Source of the DNA: Pyrus communis
Taxonomy: Eukaryota; Streptophyta; Magnoliopsida; Rosales; Rosaceae
NCBI RefSeq assembly: GCF_963583255.1
Contig: NC_084808.1
Location: 11,865,501 to 11,929,500, forward strand
DNA: 64,000 nt
Direction of reading: 5' to 3'
A program made the position numbers and the translations under genes. The stretch's first letter is position 1. Each line of letters starts with the position of its first letter. This document shows positions 1 through 11,299 of the stretch, one piece after another. The notes under the pieces were generated by a model, which saw only the letters and a list, made by a program, of their open reading frames with translations, was not told where the DNA came from and ran no database searches.

Positions 1-439
1 TGTTTGGTAAGGCCAAATTTGGAATTTAATTTTTTTGGCCACGAGAAAATAGAGGGGAAATGTAATCCCTCCATCCACCTTAGTAAATCATCAATTCCTC
101 AACGAAAACTAATAAAGAGTTCGTTTAGAAAGTGTTTTTTAAATAACTAAAATGACTTTTAGATAAAGTGTTTTAGGTACCAAAAGCATTTCAAGTGTTT
201 TTCCAAAATTCAATTGTATTTTTACTACGAATTGATTCCAAAAATATTTTTACCAAAAACGAGTTTCAACTAATTTAAAATCACCTCCACACGTGTCCAT
301 AAATCATTAATTACCTTTTTAGGTATTGGCAGCCAACTTTGAGTCAAGTTCACCTATTCATATTTTGTTATCTAAGATATGTAAATGCTCTGATGTCAGT
401 TTCGTATATCTGTTTTCCATTATGTACATTTATTTAATA

Positions 440-596
440 GTTTACCACACTTTTTGCGGAATCTACTTATACTCGTACTTTAATTTACTCGTACTTTTTA
501 CACATCACTTTCACACTTATAGCTTCGTCGCCCTTCAAATGTTGAACAACACGCCTTAATTTTGGTGTCTACATGGTCATCTAAGCCGGGGTGTCA
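440..596 (+). mobile_element. 3' end remnant of a gypsy-type LTR
   Basis: The stretch resembles the last ~150 bases of the solo LTR ending at 6056: a 'cacactt..tggcttcgtc' block, then an 'acacgccttaatttt' block also seen at the end of the solo LTR near 39060, then the terminal GGGGTGTCA. The 5' part of the LTR is not recognisable, so this is a truncated remnant. An integrase fragment follows within 20 bases, so both may come from one decayed element. Confidence 0.5.
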
Positions 597-613
597 ATAA
601 CTACAATATCCTC

Positions 614-913
614 ATGGATTTCACAGTGGGACTTTCTAGTTACAAGGGCAAAACTATTATCCTAGTGGTGATCGATAAGTTGTCTAAATATGGTCATTTT
701 ATAGCACCTTCTCATCCTTACACTGCTGTAACTATTGCTCAAGCCTTCATTGGCAATGTCTTTAAGTTACATGGGATGCCAAATTCCGTTGTGAGTGATA
801 GTATCCAATATTTCTCAGTGCTTTTTGGAGAGAACTGTTTAAACTACAAGGTTCCAAGTTATGCATATGCTCTCGATATTATTCCTAGAGTGATGGTAAA
901 ACTGAAGTCATGA
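614..913 (+). pseudogene. Ty3/gypsy integrase catalytic-core fragment
   Basis: A 99-codon open stretch reads like the start of a plant gypsy integrase core: MDF near the start, ILVVIDKLSKYGHF, a KLHGMP block and VVSDS. The first two catalytic aspartates appear kept (D2 and D62 of the stretch), but the fragment ends before the catalytic glutamate, and the second motif has lost its usual continuation. No reverse transcriptase or RNase H lies beside it. It is a dead fragment of a gypsy pol gene. Confidence 0.75.
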
Positions 914-1886
914 ATAAATGTTTGGAAACTTACCTAAGGTAGTGCGTCTCCTGGCATTCAGACGTCATACTTTTGCATGAGCTGGGAAGGGAAAATTAGC
1001 TTCTCGCTTCATTAAATGCGTGTTTGGCTAGATTATCACGTGAACTTAAGGCCTTAGGGTTTAGTTCCTTCCCAGCTAGATTGGTTGGTTTGCTAGGAAA
1101 AGAAGGAAACTAGGTTTTCTCTCTCTCTCAAGCTTACTCATGTGGACTTCAAAGATTATGGGCTAGGATCTTTGGGCCCTCAAGCAGCCCAATGTCTTTC
1201 ATAATCTTGACTACATGTAGGCCCGATAAACTTGTAACCATCCACACCACAATTCACTTGACAAGTCCCAAGCATGTGACTTAGGCTTATTTTAGTGTAA
1301 ATAGTAGTTAGTGTGATAAGGCATGGCGTGATAAATATGAATGGATTTTCATGGGTTATGGTGTGATTATACAAATGTTTGGTTTAATTACCCTAGCGTG
1401 GCATGATTGTGGATAATATCTTTTCTCGATTTCGCACATTTGCATGTGTTTTGGTCTTGGCTTGACGCGCTTATAGAACAATTGGACTTTAAGACTTGAC
1501 CATGCCTGCATGTGACATTTTTAGGCCTCAACAATAGGAACCCTAACCCATATGTTTCTACAGATCAAGCAATAAGCTTGATGTAAATAAAATACCAACA
1601 AAATAAAAGGGGGAAAAGGATGCAAATGATTAAACTCTAACTTAATTTAAACCCTAACTTAATCACCTTTGTACCAATGTTTTGAAACAAAGTGGCAAAG
1701 TCCATTAAAGTTGCCAAAACTAAGGTGGTAGAATTTTGTATGTGGATTGGCCAAAATAATGGAAAGATTCAAAAGCCCCATAAAATTGGGCTGAAAAAAT
1801 TCGGCTAAAAAGCAACATAAAGTAGAGAAGCCTAACAAGATTGGGTTGAAAAAAATGGGCCTTTACCGATAACGACCCTAAAAACC
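914..1886. other. Intergenic, no gene recognised
   Basis: AT-rich sequence with stop codons in all frames and no recognised domain. Short open stretches lack family motifs. It is probably decayed transposon or spacer DNA. Confidence 0.5.
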
Positions 1887-2111
1887 TTTTTTTCTTTTTT
1901 CTTTTTTTTTTTAATAGGGGACAACTGGTGGTAAGTCACAGTTATCCACCCATTTCAAAGGTTGGGAAGACTCATATAGGTATTTCAGTCTCTTCCTGGC
2001 CACAAGTTTGGCTTCCACACCAACAGCAGGTTTCGAACGCGAGACCTCTAGCTTTTAATTTGAATGAAGCCTCACAATCTGCCCTTTACCACTGGGCCAC
2101 CAGTTCATGGT
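1887..2111 (-). mobile_element. tRNA-derived SINE with target duplication
   Basis: Read on the - strand it starts with a tRNA-like head: an A-box-like TGGCCCAGTGGTAA and a B-box-like GTTCGAAACC, the internal RNA polymerase III promoter elements. It ends in an A-rich tail, seen as the T-rich run at 1887-1912 on the + strand. An 8-bp direct repeat TAAAAACC flanks it (1879-1886 and 2112-2119), as expected for LINE-mediated retroposition. It encodes no protein. Confidence 0.8.
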
Positions 2112-5100
2112 TAAAAACCAAAATTATTCGATTCACCGAATTTTGATCAACTAAAATAATCGATTTGGTTTTGGTTTTTCTCCCTTCCCAAACCGTTCAA
2201 CTCGTTTTCGGTAAGCCCATTTGATTCAGTTATCGAATTGAAATCACCCCCAAATGTGGCAGATGATAGTTAGACTTTATTTTTAGTGATTAAAAAAGAA
2301 ATCCAACCGCCAACCGCTACATCATGTGCCATATGGTCACAAAATATATTCTAAAAAATGACATCTCTAGCATCACCCATTTATTAATGTAGACACGTAA
2401 GCGTGCATAACCAAAATTGAAGACTTGACTAAGATTGGTTATGGATGAAAACCATAAAACGATATTCTTAACCAGATTAAAACAAGATTTATCATGACAG
2501 TCAGAGCCGGCCCTGAGGGTAGCCAGAGTAGGCGCCCGCCTAGGGGCCCTAATTTGTAGGCAGAGCTAGGTAGGTCTGGACGGAGATGGGCGAGAGCTAT
2601 ACAAGCTTCTATGTAAACGCCGAAATCTGGAAATTTTTTATTGCAGGGTCGACCTCGTGCGAGGAAGAAGACAACCCTATTCCCAACATTATTTTAATTG
2701 CACGATTTTACTTAAAATGATCCCACCATCTTTTGTTTTTTTTTTTTTTTAATATAGTTGCACGTCCTTTTAAATGGTCTCCACCATCTTATTTTTACTT
2801 TTTTGCTTCTCTCTTAAATATCACCGTTATGTTTATTTTATGAAGTTTTATTACTCTATTTTAAGATCACACCACATATATATTTATTATGTTCCTAAAA
2901 GTGTGACAGCCCGTTTCAAATTTTACGTTTTTATTTTATTTTAAAAGCGTGAATTTACGAAAATGCCCTAGAGGCAAAGATTTTGACTTAAGTTGACCAT
3001 CGTCTAGAGAGACGTATGACTTATTCCTTTAACATATTCTCGTAGTACTCGGTGTGAACGCATAGGCGAAAGCCGTTTCCAAGTCCGGATTATAACGGTA
3101 TAGTTATGGACGTTTGAAAATGGTTATTTAAAGTTTAGTTATAAATTATTTGAATTCCCACCTTGTGGGAAAGTGGCCAATCAGATTTTAAAAACAAATA
3201 GGAAGGACCAATCAAGAATAAGGTCAAGGAACCAATTAGAATTAGAGGGAGAGAGTGAGACCCAATCAGAAAAGAAAGAAAAAAAAATAAAATGGGAAAG
3301 CTTCCCGTGCACCCGTGCCCAACCCTGTGTGACCACCCATTTTCTAAGGCCGATTCCGGCCAACTCCGATGGAGTTTTTCGACGCCACCACCACCATCTT
3401 GAAGCTCTGATTCCCCTCTACAAAACTCACCCAAGAACCACCTTGATTAACCATGGTATATGGCGGTTGGAGGCCACGAAAGTCAACGAAAATCAACAGT
3501 GCTCCGGCCACTCTTTTCAATTTTCCGGCAAATCGGCAAAGCGATGGCCGATGCCACCACTTGGGCTTTGTAGCCCATCATCCCAGGAGCAAAACCCAAC
3601 CAACCTTGATCCCGTTGGACCACTGTAGAAGACGAATCGACACCGGGAAGTTTTAGGCACCCGCCGGCTTTGTGGGAAAAATTGACCATCTTCTATCCAC
3701 TTTTGGACTTCGTGGCAGGTATGAAAGTTGCTCCAATCACTGAGATCTTCATTTCTGTAAATTTTGAGAATTTTTGGAAATAGTTGGATTTTTCGGCGAG
3801 TCGGGGTGGCCGACCGCCACCCACGGCGGCGCATGGCCAGTGGGCCGCCAATTCTATTTTTAGGCTATGTCGAATGTCTTGAATTCAGTTTTGATATTTG
3901 AATGACGTAGGGTGATCGTTGGAACCTAAATTCGTTACGATACGTTACTTGATAAAAAGGTGAATCGACAATCCGACCGTTGGATCGTTACCAAAATTGG
4001 ATACATTATAATACATAATATTTAAAGATCATAGGAATTTATGGATCAGGAATCCGACGTACGGATCTTCCCGAATTGGATTTGTAAGTTAGTAAAATAA
4101 ATGTTCACGGCCACTTGTTTTGAGCAATTGGCGGAGATCCAACCGTTGGATCGTAATGAAATTTTAATATGTTATTCTAGAAGCATATTGTGGATCTTTG
4201 GGAGTTGTGGATTGGAAATCTGATATGCGAATCTTCTGGGTCAAGTTATACAGGGTGTAGACCCTACCGTTGATCTTTGATCGACGGTTGACTTGTGGTC
4301 AATGGGTCTCGAACTATTTTAGAATGTCCTTGAGGATGTGTTTTACGTGAATTACATATTCTATTGATAAGAGTTCTAAGATGTGATTCGATAATTGGTC
4401 ACAGGCGCCAATCATTCGGGACACCTCAATGTGTGCGCTAGGAATCATAGCGTGGACTCCAAGTGAGTGGATCTTTTCCTTTTATCGTACATATTATTGA
4501 TAGTTCCATCGACACTTTTAAATTGATTAGGTATATTACCTTCATATAATTATTGTGAATGCTTGAAGTACTAATATGAACTACGAATAGCTTGATTCTT
4601 GTTTAGGGTACGTAGGCAATCTAACGAGACGTTAGATGCAGCCATAATATATTTGAGACAAAAGCCTTATTTTGGAAATTGAGTAATGCGAAGGAAATTG
4701 GTAAAGGCAAGTTTTAGTTTTGTGAATTAGTTAGTTAAATTAGTGTTAATTGGTCTTGTCACGGATAATTATCCCTAAAAATAAGTAGTTCGGGAGGAGG
4801 GCGTTATTGATTGTACATTTTACACCGTATTGTATATAATTTAAAATTCTACGACATGGTTAAGTATTTGATTGCATCATGGTATATCCATATGTATATT
4901 ACTTGCACATAATTATTGTTAATGCTTTGAAGTGCAAAGGTGAACGCAGGACACCCAGGTAAGTTCAGGTGAGTTTACGGTATTAATTGAATCGATGGAG
5001 TTATAGCATGACTACATTTATGTGTTAAGCAACTCTGATACTGTCGTACTGTTTGCCCATGAGTTGTACATGTTATATTGAGATGCATTGAGAGCTCATA

Positions 5101-5219
5101 AACCTGCACCCCGGTGTTAATGCTCCCGCCCGTGGTCAGGGCATAGTCCTTCACGTGATGTTCACCTCCCGCACCTTACGCTCACCTTGGACTCGAGGTA
5201 AGTGCACATGTCTGTCGTA

Positions 5220-5485
5220 CAGACCATTATAGGTGGTTCCGACTCATAAGTGACCCGCGATAATTCGCACAGTCTTCACGTGATCGTAGCACTTGAGCGT
5301 ACTTATTTACACTCAGTCCTGTCATACAGACCACTATAGGTGGTTTCGACTGGTGTGCAGGGATGATTAATGAGATATGGATAAGTCGTACAGGTCACTA
5401 GAGGTGACTCCCGACTTATATGCTAGCATTGATTGATGAGATATGAGTACAGTCGTACGGGTCACGTTAGGTGATTCCGACTGAT
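5220..5485 (+). repeat. Degenerate tandem units inside the solo LTR
   Basis: Units built on 'TCGTACAG(A/G)(C)CA(C/T)..AGGTG(G/A)(T/C)TCCGACT' recur at roughly 60-130 bp spacing: near 5215, 5325, 5387 and 5450. The related LTR at 36744 has the same kind of units near 38391 and 38490, so the array predates the spread of the two copies. Confidence 0.6.
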
Positions 5486-5590
5486 GTATCATTTTATATC
5501 GATTAAGTTCATTTGGCCTACTTGTTAATGCATTATAGAGTCTATGGACATGGCATACCCGTGGTTTTGGCCATTTTTGAGCATGGGTGG

Positions 5591-5640
<50 letters not shown>
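5591..5640. repeat. (AT)n(GT)n microsatellite
   Basis: About 12 AT units followed directly by about 13 GT units, within the solo LTR. The related LTR has an AT-only tract at the equivalent place (around 38635-38655). Confidence 0.95.
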
Positions 5641-6702
5641 AGTGTTGTCCTATAGAAAACGATAAGGGAATTACAGTGAGGGGTTATTACTGTTAGAAAG
5701 GTAATAGTTTTGGGAAGCTTGGTTTTACTACTTACTCACACTTTCTGTTTTGTACCCTTTCAGGTTTTAACTGATAAGTTCGTATCGACGAGGATATATG
5801 GCTAATTTTAGTATTGGTGGCTACTTTTAAAGGTATGATTCTTACCCACACTACTGTACTTTACTTATGCTCTGACATCACGTGTGAAATGGGTTCGCTC
5901 CCACTCATAGCGCACTCTGGTATTTAGACACTTTTAGGTTCAAATTTATTCACTGTTTTTTACACTATCACACTTTATGGCTTCGTCACCTTCCAGGTGT
6001 TGGCCAACACAGCTCGATTTGGGATCCTAGTGGACATTCTGGGTCGGGGTGTGTCAAAAAGGCTAAAACTCTCACCTTTTTGTAAAATGACATTATTTAA
6101 TGTTCAAATTAATTAGTTTATATAATAAATTATTCAAATCCGCCTCGTCCACCTAGGCGTGTATACGAAAATTAATATCCTCTTCACTCTAGTATTTTCC
6201 CTTGCTGTAAGATGTTGTCTCTATAATCCAATCATTCATTCATTTATTGAATGTAATAAGTAATATTGTAACAATAGAAAAATAATTGGAATTTGGCGTA
6301 CTGGGTAGAGACTTCTCTTTTGGTTTGAATTGGTTGAAAAATTAGATTATGTAAACTTAATAAGTGCATTTTCATCTAAAAATGTAAGAAGGATAATATT
6401 TGAGTAATGTTTCTTATATATATTAATTTTTAATGATATTTGATGTAGAAATAGACTTTTTATGTATTTAGTAAAAAAAAAATTTACACATGTCAATGTA
6501 CAAAGAGTTGGGAGTCAGAAAACTCTAAGACCCCACTTCGAGAGCTCACCTAGGACCTCCAAATTCTCAGGGCCGGCCCTAGTGACAATTGTCATATAGC
6601 CCCAATGACGGCTTGTGATTTTAGGCGAAAAACTTAAAAAAGGTAAAGAAGAATGAATAGTAGATAAATAAATGACGGTTCTCGTGGTGATAAGATAATT
6701 TA

Positions 6703-8710
6703 TGTGGTAAAAAAAAAGGGTAAATTACACTTTCATACCTCAGGTTTGGGGTCTATTTCAATTCCTTACAACATCTTTAAAACATTTCACTTTCATACCT
6801 TAAGTACTATTTTATTTCAAAATAATACCTCCGTTACATTTTCCATCCATTGATCTGTTAAATGCTGACGTGGCTGCCACATATATGCCATGCGGCTGCC
6901 AAATGTCTACCACGTGACAAATAAAATTTTTTTTAAATTTTTTTTAAAAACCTTAATTTTCAAAAAAAAAAAAAAAAAAAAAAAATTGAAACTAGTGCCT
7001 TCCCCCGCGGCCCCCCCCCAGCAACCCTAACCCAGAACCCAAAAACCTGCAAAAAGAAGAAGAAGAGGGAGAAAAAAAAATACAAAATAAAAAAAATAAA
7101 ATAAAAAAGCCCCAGTTCGTCCCACCCGAGCCACCCCTTTCTCCCATCCCCCATCACCCCTCCTAAAAATCCCCCATCACCCACAAAAATTCCACACGAG
7201 ATTAGGTGGATCTACCACAAAACCAGTTCAAAAATCATCTCAAACTCAAAGTATTTTCAAAACCCACCCATACTGAAAATCACGAGATCCTGACCCGAGG
7301 GGGGCAGGGAAGGGGGGAAGGTTGCGCATCGGGGGGCGGGAGGTGGGTCGCGTGACGCCAGGGGGGGAACGAACTGGGTTTGGGGTTTTTTTTTTCCTTC
7401 TTCTTCTTCTTCTTCCTGCTGCTGCTGCCGTTGTTTTTTTTTTTTTTTTTTTCTTTCTTTCTTCTTCTTCCTCCCTCTTCTTCTTCTTCTTGTTGTTGCT
7501 GCAGCAGGTTTTTTGGGTTAGGGATAGGGATGTGGGTCGCTGGGGGGGGGGGGGGGGGGGAGAGGGATAGTGGGTTTCATTTTTTTTTTCATTTTTTGAG
7601 AAAATTTAGGTTTTGAAAAAAAAAATTAAAAAATTATTTTATTTGCCACGTGGCAAACATTTGGCTGCCACGTGGCATATATGTGGCAGTCACGTTAGCA
7701 TTTAACAGATCAATGGATGGAAAATGTAACGGAGGTATTATTTTGAAATAAAATAGTACTTAGGTATGAAAGTAAAATGTTTTGAAGATGTTGTAAAGAA
7801 TTGAAATAAACCCCAAACCTGAGGTATGAAAGTATAATTTACCCTAAAAAAAACTAGGATTTATACCCTTGTGATGGAATCCATTAGCAAATTTAGTTCA
7901 AAAATAATCTTTCCGTTAACTATATGTTAAGTAAGGGGTAAAACTGTACTTTAAATTGCCTTCTTCGTCCTCCCTCTGCGTTTATTGTTCATTTCATATT
8001 AATGTCTTCGTCAAGAAACCAATTGAATTTCCGATAATCCTTATCATGCGTACCAGTGAGAATACAATTGAATTGTTCATCAATGACAAGAACCCGGTTT
8101 GTATGGTGGGTACGAATCGTCCCTCGCCATATCACAATTCATCCAAGACTTCACCAAATCATCACTCCCCTGCTTCCCCTCCTCCACTCGACCTACACCT
8201 ACACGTCGGCTTTGTTACATTGCTCTATTTTTTCAACAGGGAAGCAGTTAAATTCTTCTCCACACCCTTCTCTGCAACACTCTTGTCCTCCAAACCCGAT
8301 TTCGGTACCAAATCGGAGCTTCCATTCCTGGCCGCCACCGGCGTTTTTGGGCGGTGATTCCGGTCTGATAGGCCGTAAAAACTGTCGCCTTATCAGAATT
8401 GTGGTGCTGTCAGTCTGATTTTTCAAAAGGGTTGTCGGTTCGGGTTAAGTAGTACCATTCGTGGGTATAATTAGGGTTTTGGCTGAACGTTTGAGGTCTG
8501 ATTCGGGTTCAAAATTGTAGGTTGTGTTTGGTTTGTCAAAACATGCGGTTGTTTATTCATTGGCAGAGAGAAGAGGAAGAAGAAGGCGCACAATTCAAAG
8601 GAAATTTTTACCCTTGTATTTCACGGATAGTTAATGAAAAAATTGTTTTTGGATTAAATTTGTTAATTGAATCTACCGTGAGGACTGAAATTCTAGTTTT
8701 TTTTACCACA
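6703..8710. mobile_element. Mutator-like element with ~100-bp inverted repeats (host of a nested element)
   Basis: The left arm (TGTGGTAAAAA at 6703, resuming after the nested insertion as ACTAGGATTTATACCC, 7853-7950) matches the reverse complement of the right arm (about 8610-8710). Both contain TGTGGTAAAAAAAACTAG and 'CAAATTTARTYCAAAAA'. Long TIRs with no transposase suit a Mutator-like non-autonomous element. No clear 9-bp target duplication was found. Its interior (7950-8600) is GC-richer, with several open but unrecognised frames; captured gene sequence is possible. Confidence 0.6.
6717..7845. mobile_element. Mutator-like MITE with ~215-bp inverted repeats
   Basis: Starts AGGGTAAATTACACTTTCA and ends with the reverse complement. 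The arms (6717-6930 and 7635-7845) match closely, including the CACGTGG-type blocks and 'ATCAATGGATGG'. The flanks are A-runs, so an 8-9 bp duplication is plausible but not decisive. Similarity of the arms continues inward through poly-A/poly-T, the (GAA)/(TTC) tracts and poly-C/poly-G (7542-7560), giving a near-palindrome over 1.1 kb. Open frames here are low-complexity and not genes. The element sits inside the left arm of the 6703-8710 element. Confidence 0.75.
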
Positions 8711-9095
8711 GGGCTATTTTCCAAATTACTTTGTTACCATGAGATCATTTATCCGATTAGGTTTAAATAAATTAAACGAATTTTTAATGAAGTTGAACCC
8801 ACAACTTTTAAACACCCTTCTGACTTACGTGAGACATATAAGTTGCTACGTAATGCCTAAAGTAATTAGCTTAGGCTAATATAAGGTCGTATGGCTCCCA
8901 AAAAATATATAAGCATATGGCCAACAGCTCACCTTTCACGTGAACCAACGTGGCTTATAAGCATATGGATCCAGTCAAGAGCCTGTTTATCCCTACAAAT
9001 TTGGCATTTGACACCTTGTAACTAGTAATATTCAATTGCTTCATTTCAATTCATTATGCAACCCAACGACCTTGACTTTTCCCATCAAATTTTAA
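8711..9095. other. Intergenic, no gene recognised
   Basis: AT-rich spacer with a short direct repeat 'TATAAGCATATGG' (near 8909 and 8955). No coding or RNA feature is supported. Confidence 0.5.
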
Positions 9096-9248
9096 ATTCA
9101 TACTAACTGAGTGGTCTTAGGTTTAATTCTTGTCAAAAGCGAATTTGAATCACATTATTGCTAGCATATTGTGAGACTAGCCCACTTCCCTATTCCTTAA
9201 TGTAGATAATATCGTTTGTTCAAAAAATAAAAAATAAAAAATAAAAAA
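9096..9248 (+). mobile_element. 5'-truncated SINE
   Basis: Contains the block GTCTTAGGTTTAATTCTTGTC (a decayed B box), then 'GAATTTGAATCACATTATTGC' and 'GATAATATCGTTTGTTC', ending in an A-rich tail of AAAAAAT units. The same family is full length at 39922-40099 and 47607-47773. The tRNA-like start with the A box is missing here. Confidence 0.75.
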
Positions 9249-9408
9249 AACCGAGCCTTTCATCTAATTATAATAAGGGCTCGCACTTGGGATTGAAAAC
9301 CAAACCGAAATAGGGATCAATTGAACATGCACCAAACAGTTTTTTGCAGTTTTGAAACGATCTCGATTTGAAACTAGAAAGCTAAAATAACTATTTGGTT
9401 CCGATTCA

Positions 9409-10747
9409 TGTTGTGTTCCTTTCAAGTGCAAATATAAGGATAGTATAATGGCACAAGTAAGAGTGTCAAACCACAAGGACTGATTAGACCTCTACAAATT
9501 ACTAGCTTTATGTGAACCCTAACTAAACAATGAAAATGCAAACTGAATTTAGATTTTTCAATTGAAAACTAAAATAACTTAAAAATGCAAGAAAGAAAAA
9601 GATAAATGATAGGTTGATTCAGAAATAATGGGAATGGAATTAGGGATACCGATTTCACCATTGCAAGCCAATTCCATGAAAATAAAGTCAAAACGCATTC
9701 ATCTATCCAATCTGCAACTAGGGTTCGTTTTACTCATTTATGATCATCCATTTGATGTGTGGGTGTGATCAAGTACTCCTAATCTGCAACCTAATTGTGA
9801 TGTTCAACTTAGATTACCAACTAAGAATCCATTAAGAACAAGAAAACTTCAAAGAACCAAAGAAATCACATGGCAGGATGTATGCATAGCAGTTTCTTCA
9901 TTCATGCACATGTCCACCAAGATTAAGCATGATGTATACTACAACCCTGATCAAATAATTCATAAGTAGCCCTAATGGTGATCAAACATTAAGATTAATG
10001 AACAAACTATACTATAAAATCAGTGAATGAAACAAGAACACAGATTACATAGAATGGGTTTGCAAGGCTACATCGAAATCCCCAGCTATGAATTTAATTA
10101 CACAACATGATTATAGAATATATTAATATCAAGAACAACATGAGTGAAATTAAAGTTCATAGAAGAAACCCCCTTGAAGCAATTATGATGTTGAACTTCT
10201 CCAAGAGCAGCGCGGCTGCGTGGTTTCTTTGGTGTCTGCGGATGGTGAATGGAGAAAGGATTTTGTTTCTGGAAGAAAGGCCAAAGAAAGAGAAGAGAGA
10301 GAGAGCTTTGGGAGAACCCAAGGGGGGCTTGTGTAAAAGTGATCTGAAACCCTAGTATTTATATGCTAAATGGGGCTGCAAGATATTCCAAAGTGATCCC
10401 AGCAACTTAGTCTTTATTTTACACGTTTTTACCTTATTTGGCACTTCCAAATCAGGCTGGATATCCCAATTGCTTTCCCAAATGGTTCCTGGTCTTTTAA
10501 CAAGCCAGATTCGTCTTGAATTCTTTATTTCGGCTTCAAAACAGGCCACTAAACTTCTTTCTACGTTTGAATAAGGGTCAACCTCATAAATGGCATGTTT
10601 TCATTTCTTTTGCCTTCAAATTGATCCTAAAGTACATATAACTGCACACTAACACAAAATAAGGTAAAATGCAACCAGTTTAACTCAAAAACATCACAAA
10701 GAGACTAGCAATGGATGGTATAAATGCATAAAATATATGAGTTATCA
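9409..10747 (-). mobile_element. Solo LTR (1339 bp), minus orientation
   Basis: On the - strand it starts TGATAACTCATATA and ends GGAACACAACA. A perfect 5-bp duplication ATTCA flanks it (9404-9408 and 10748-10752). A TATA box AGCATATAAATACT lies at about 10355-10368 (- strand), correctly placed to drive an LTR transcript. The downstream 'CCTTGTGGTTTGACACTC' resembles the U5 region of Athila-like plant LTRs. No internal region remains. The small open frames inside are not genes. Confidence 0.85.
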
Positions 10748-10752
10748 ATTCA

Positions 10753-11299
10753 TAGTATATAAAAAAAACTTAATTTAATTAGCAAATTAGGTATTGGGTT
10801 GCAATAGTTATTTGGTGGAGTCCATTATAGGTTTGGATACTTGAATTTTATTATTGTGGTTATTTGTTGCTCAGATTTGTTTTTCTCCTTTGATTTGGAA
10901 ACAAACCCAAAAGAGATTTCCTTGAATTTTAGTAGGGTGGTTATCACTTTTGGTTTTACTTACCGTAAACTGTTCTTCCCTCTCATTTAGAAGCCAAAAC
11001 AAACTGGAAAAAAAAAACTATAAAAATAAAATTAAAAAAAAAAAAGTTGAGAACCCTAAATTGAATAGGCTTGTAAGGTAAGCCCAATTATTTTATGGCC
11101 TATAAGTTAGGCCCAAATTTAAATTAAAACGGAACCGAACCAAAATAGAATGGTTCAGTTCCACTTCAGTTCTCACTGTCGACCCGAAAAAACTGAAAAT
11201 TTCAGTTTCAGTTTTACCCCACACACGAACTGCACCAAACCGTGCCCATTCCTAAATAATATTTTTGCTCAGTCTGACGATGTATTAATTTTGACCACT
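10753..11299. other. Intergenic repeat-derived sequence
   Basis: AT-rich. The 'CACGAACTGCACCAAACCGTGCCCATTCC' region (split here by ambiguity of family) resembles ends of plant DNA-transposon remnants, but no TIR pair or target duplication could be fixed. No gene. Confidence 0.4.

Larger units (their letters stand above)
2902..6056 (+). mobile_element. Solo LTR of a gypsy-like element (3155 bp)
   Basis: It begins TGTGACAGCCCG and ends GGGGTGTGTCA (TG...CA ends) and is flanked by a perfect 5-bp duplication AAAAG at 2897-2901 and 6057-6061. No primer binding site, gag or pol adjoins it, so it is the product of LTR-LTR recombination. It contains an (AT)n(GT)n microsatellite. The same family occurs at 36744-39084, sharing both ends and an internal block of repeated 'GTACAGACCACTATAGGTGG'-like units (around 5217-5480 here). 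Confidence 0.9.
2502..6582. mobile_element. Non-autonomous hAT-like element, split by a solo LTR
   Basis: Terminal inverted repeats built on AGSGCCGGCCCTGAG lie at both ends (left at 2502, right ending at 6582). They are flanked by imperfect 8-bp repeats ATGACAGT (2494-2501) and GTGACAAT (6583-6590), matching at 6 of 8. An 8-bp duplication and short TIRs suit the hAT superfamily. Without the 3155-bp solo LTR inside it, the element is about 920 bp and has no transposase. The imperfect duplication implies age. Confidence 0.65.

Noticed and set aside
3135..3834. Several overlapping open frames on both strands
   Set aside because: They lie in the solo LTR leader region, overlap each other and match no family; expected by chance in GC-richer LTR sequence.
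7322..7616. Open frames through poly-T, poly-G and (CTT)n tracts
   Set aside because: Low-complexity translation of the MITE palindrome (runs of F, L, G, S); no domain or conservation signal.
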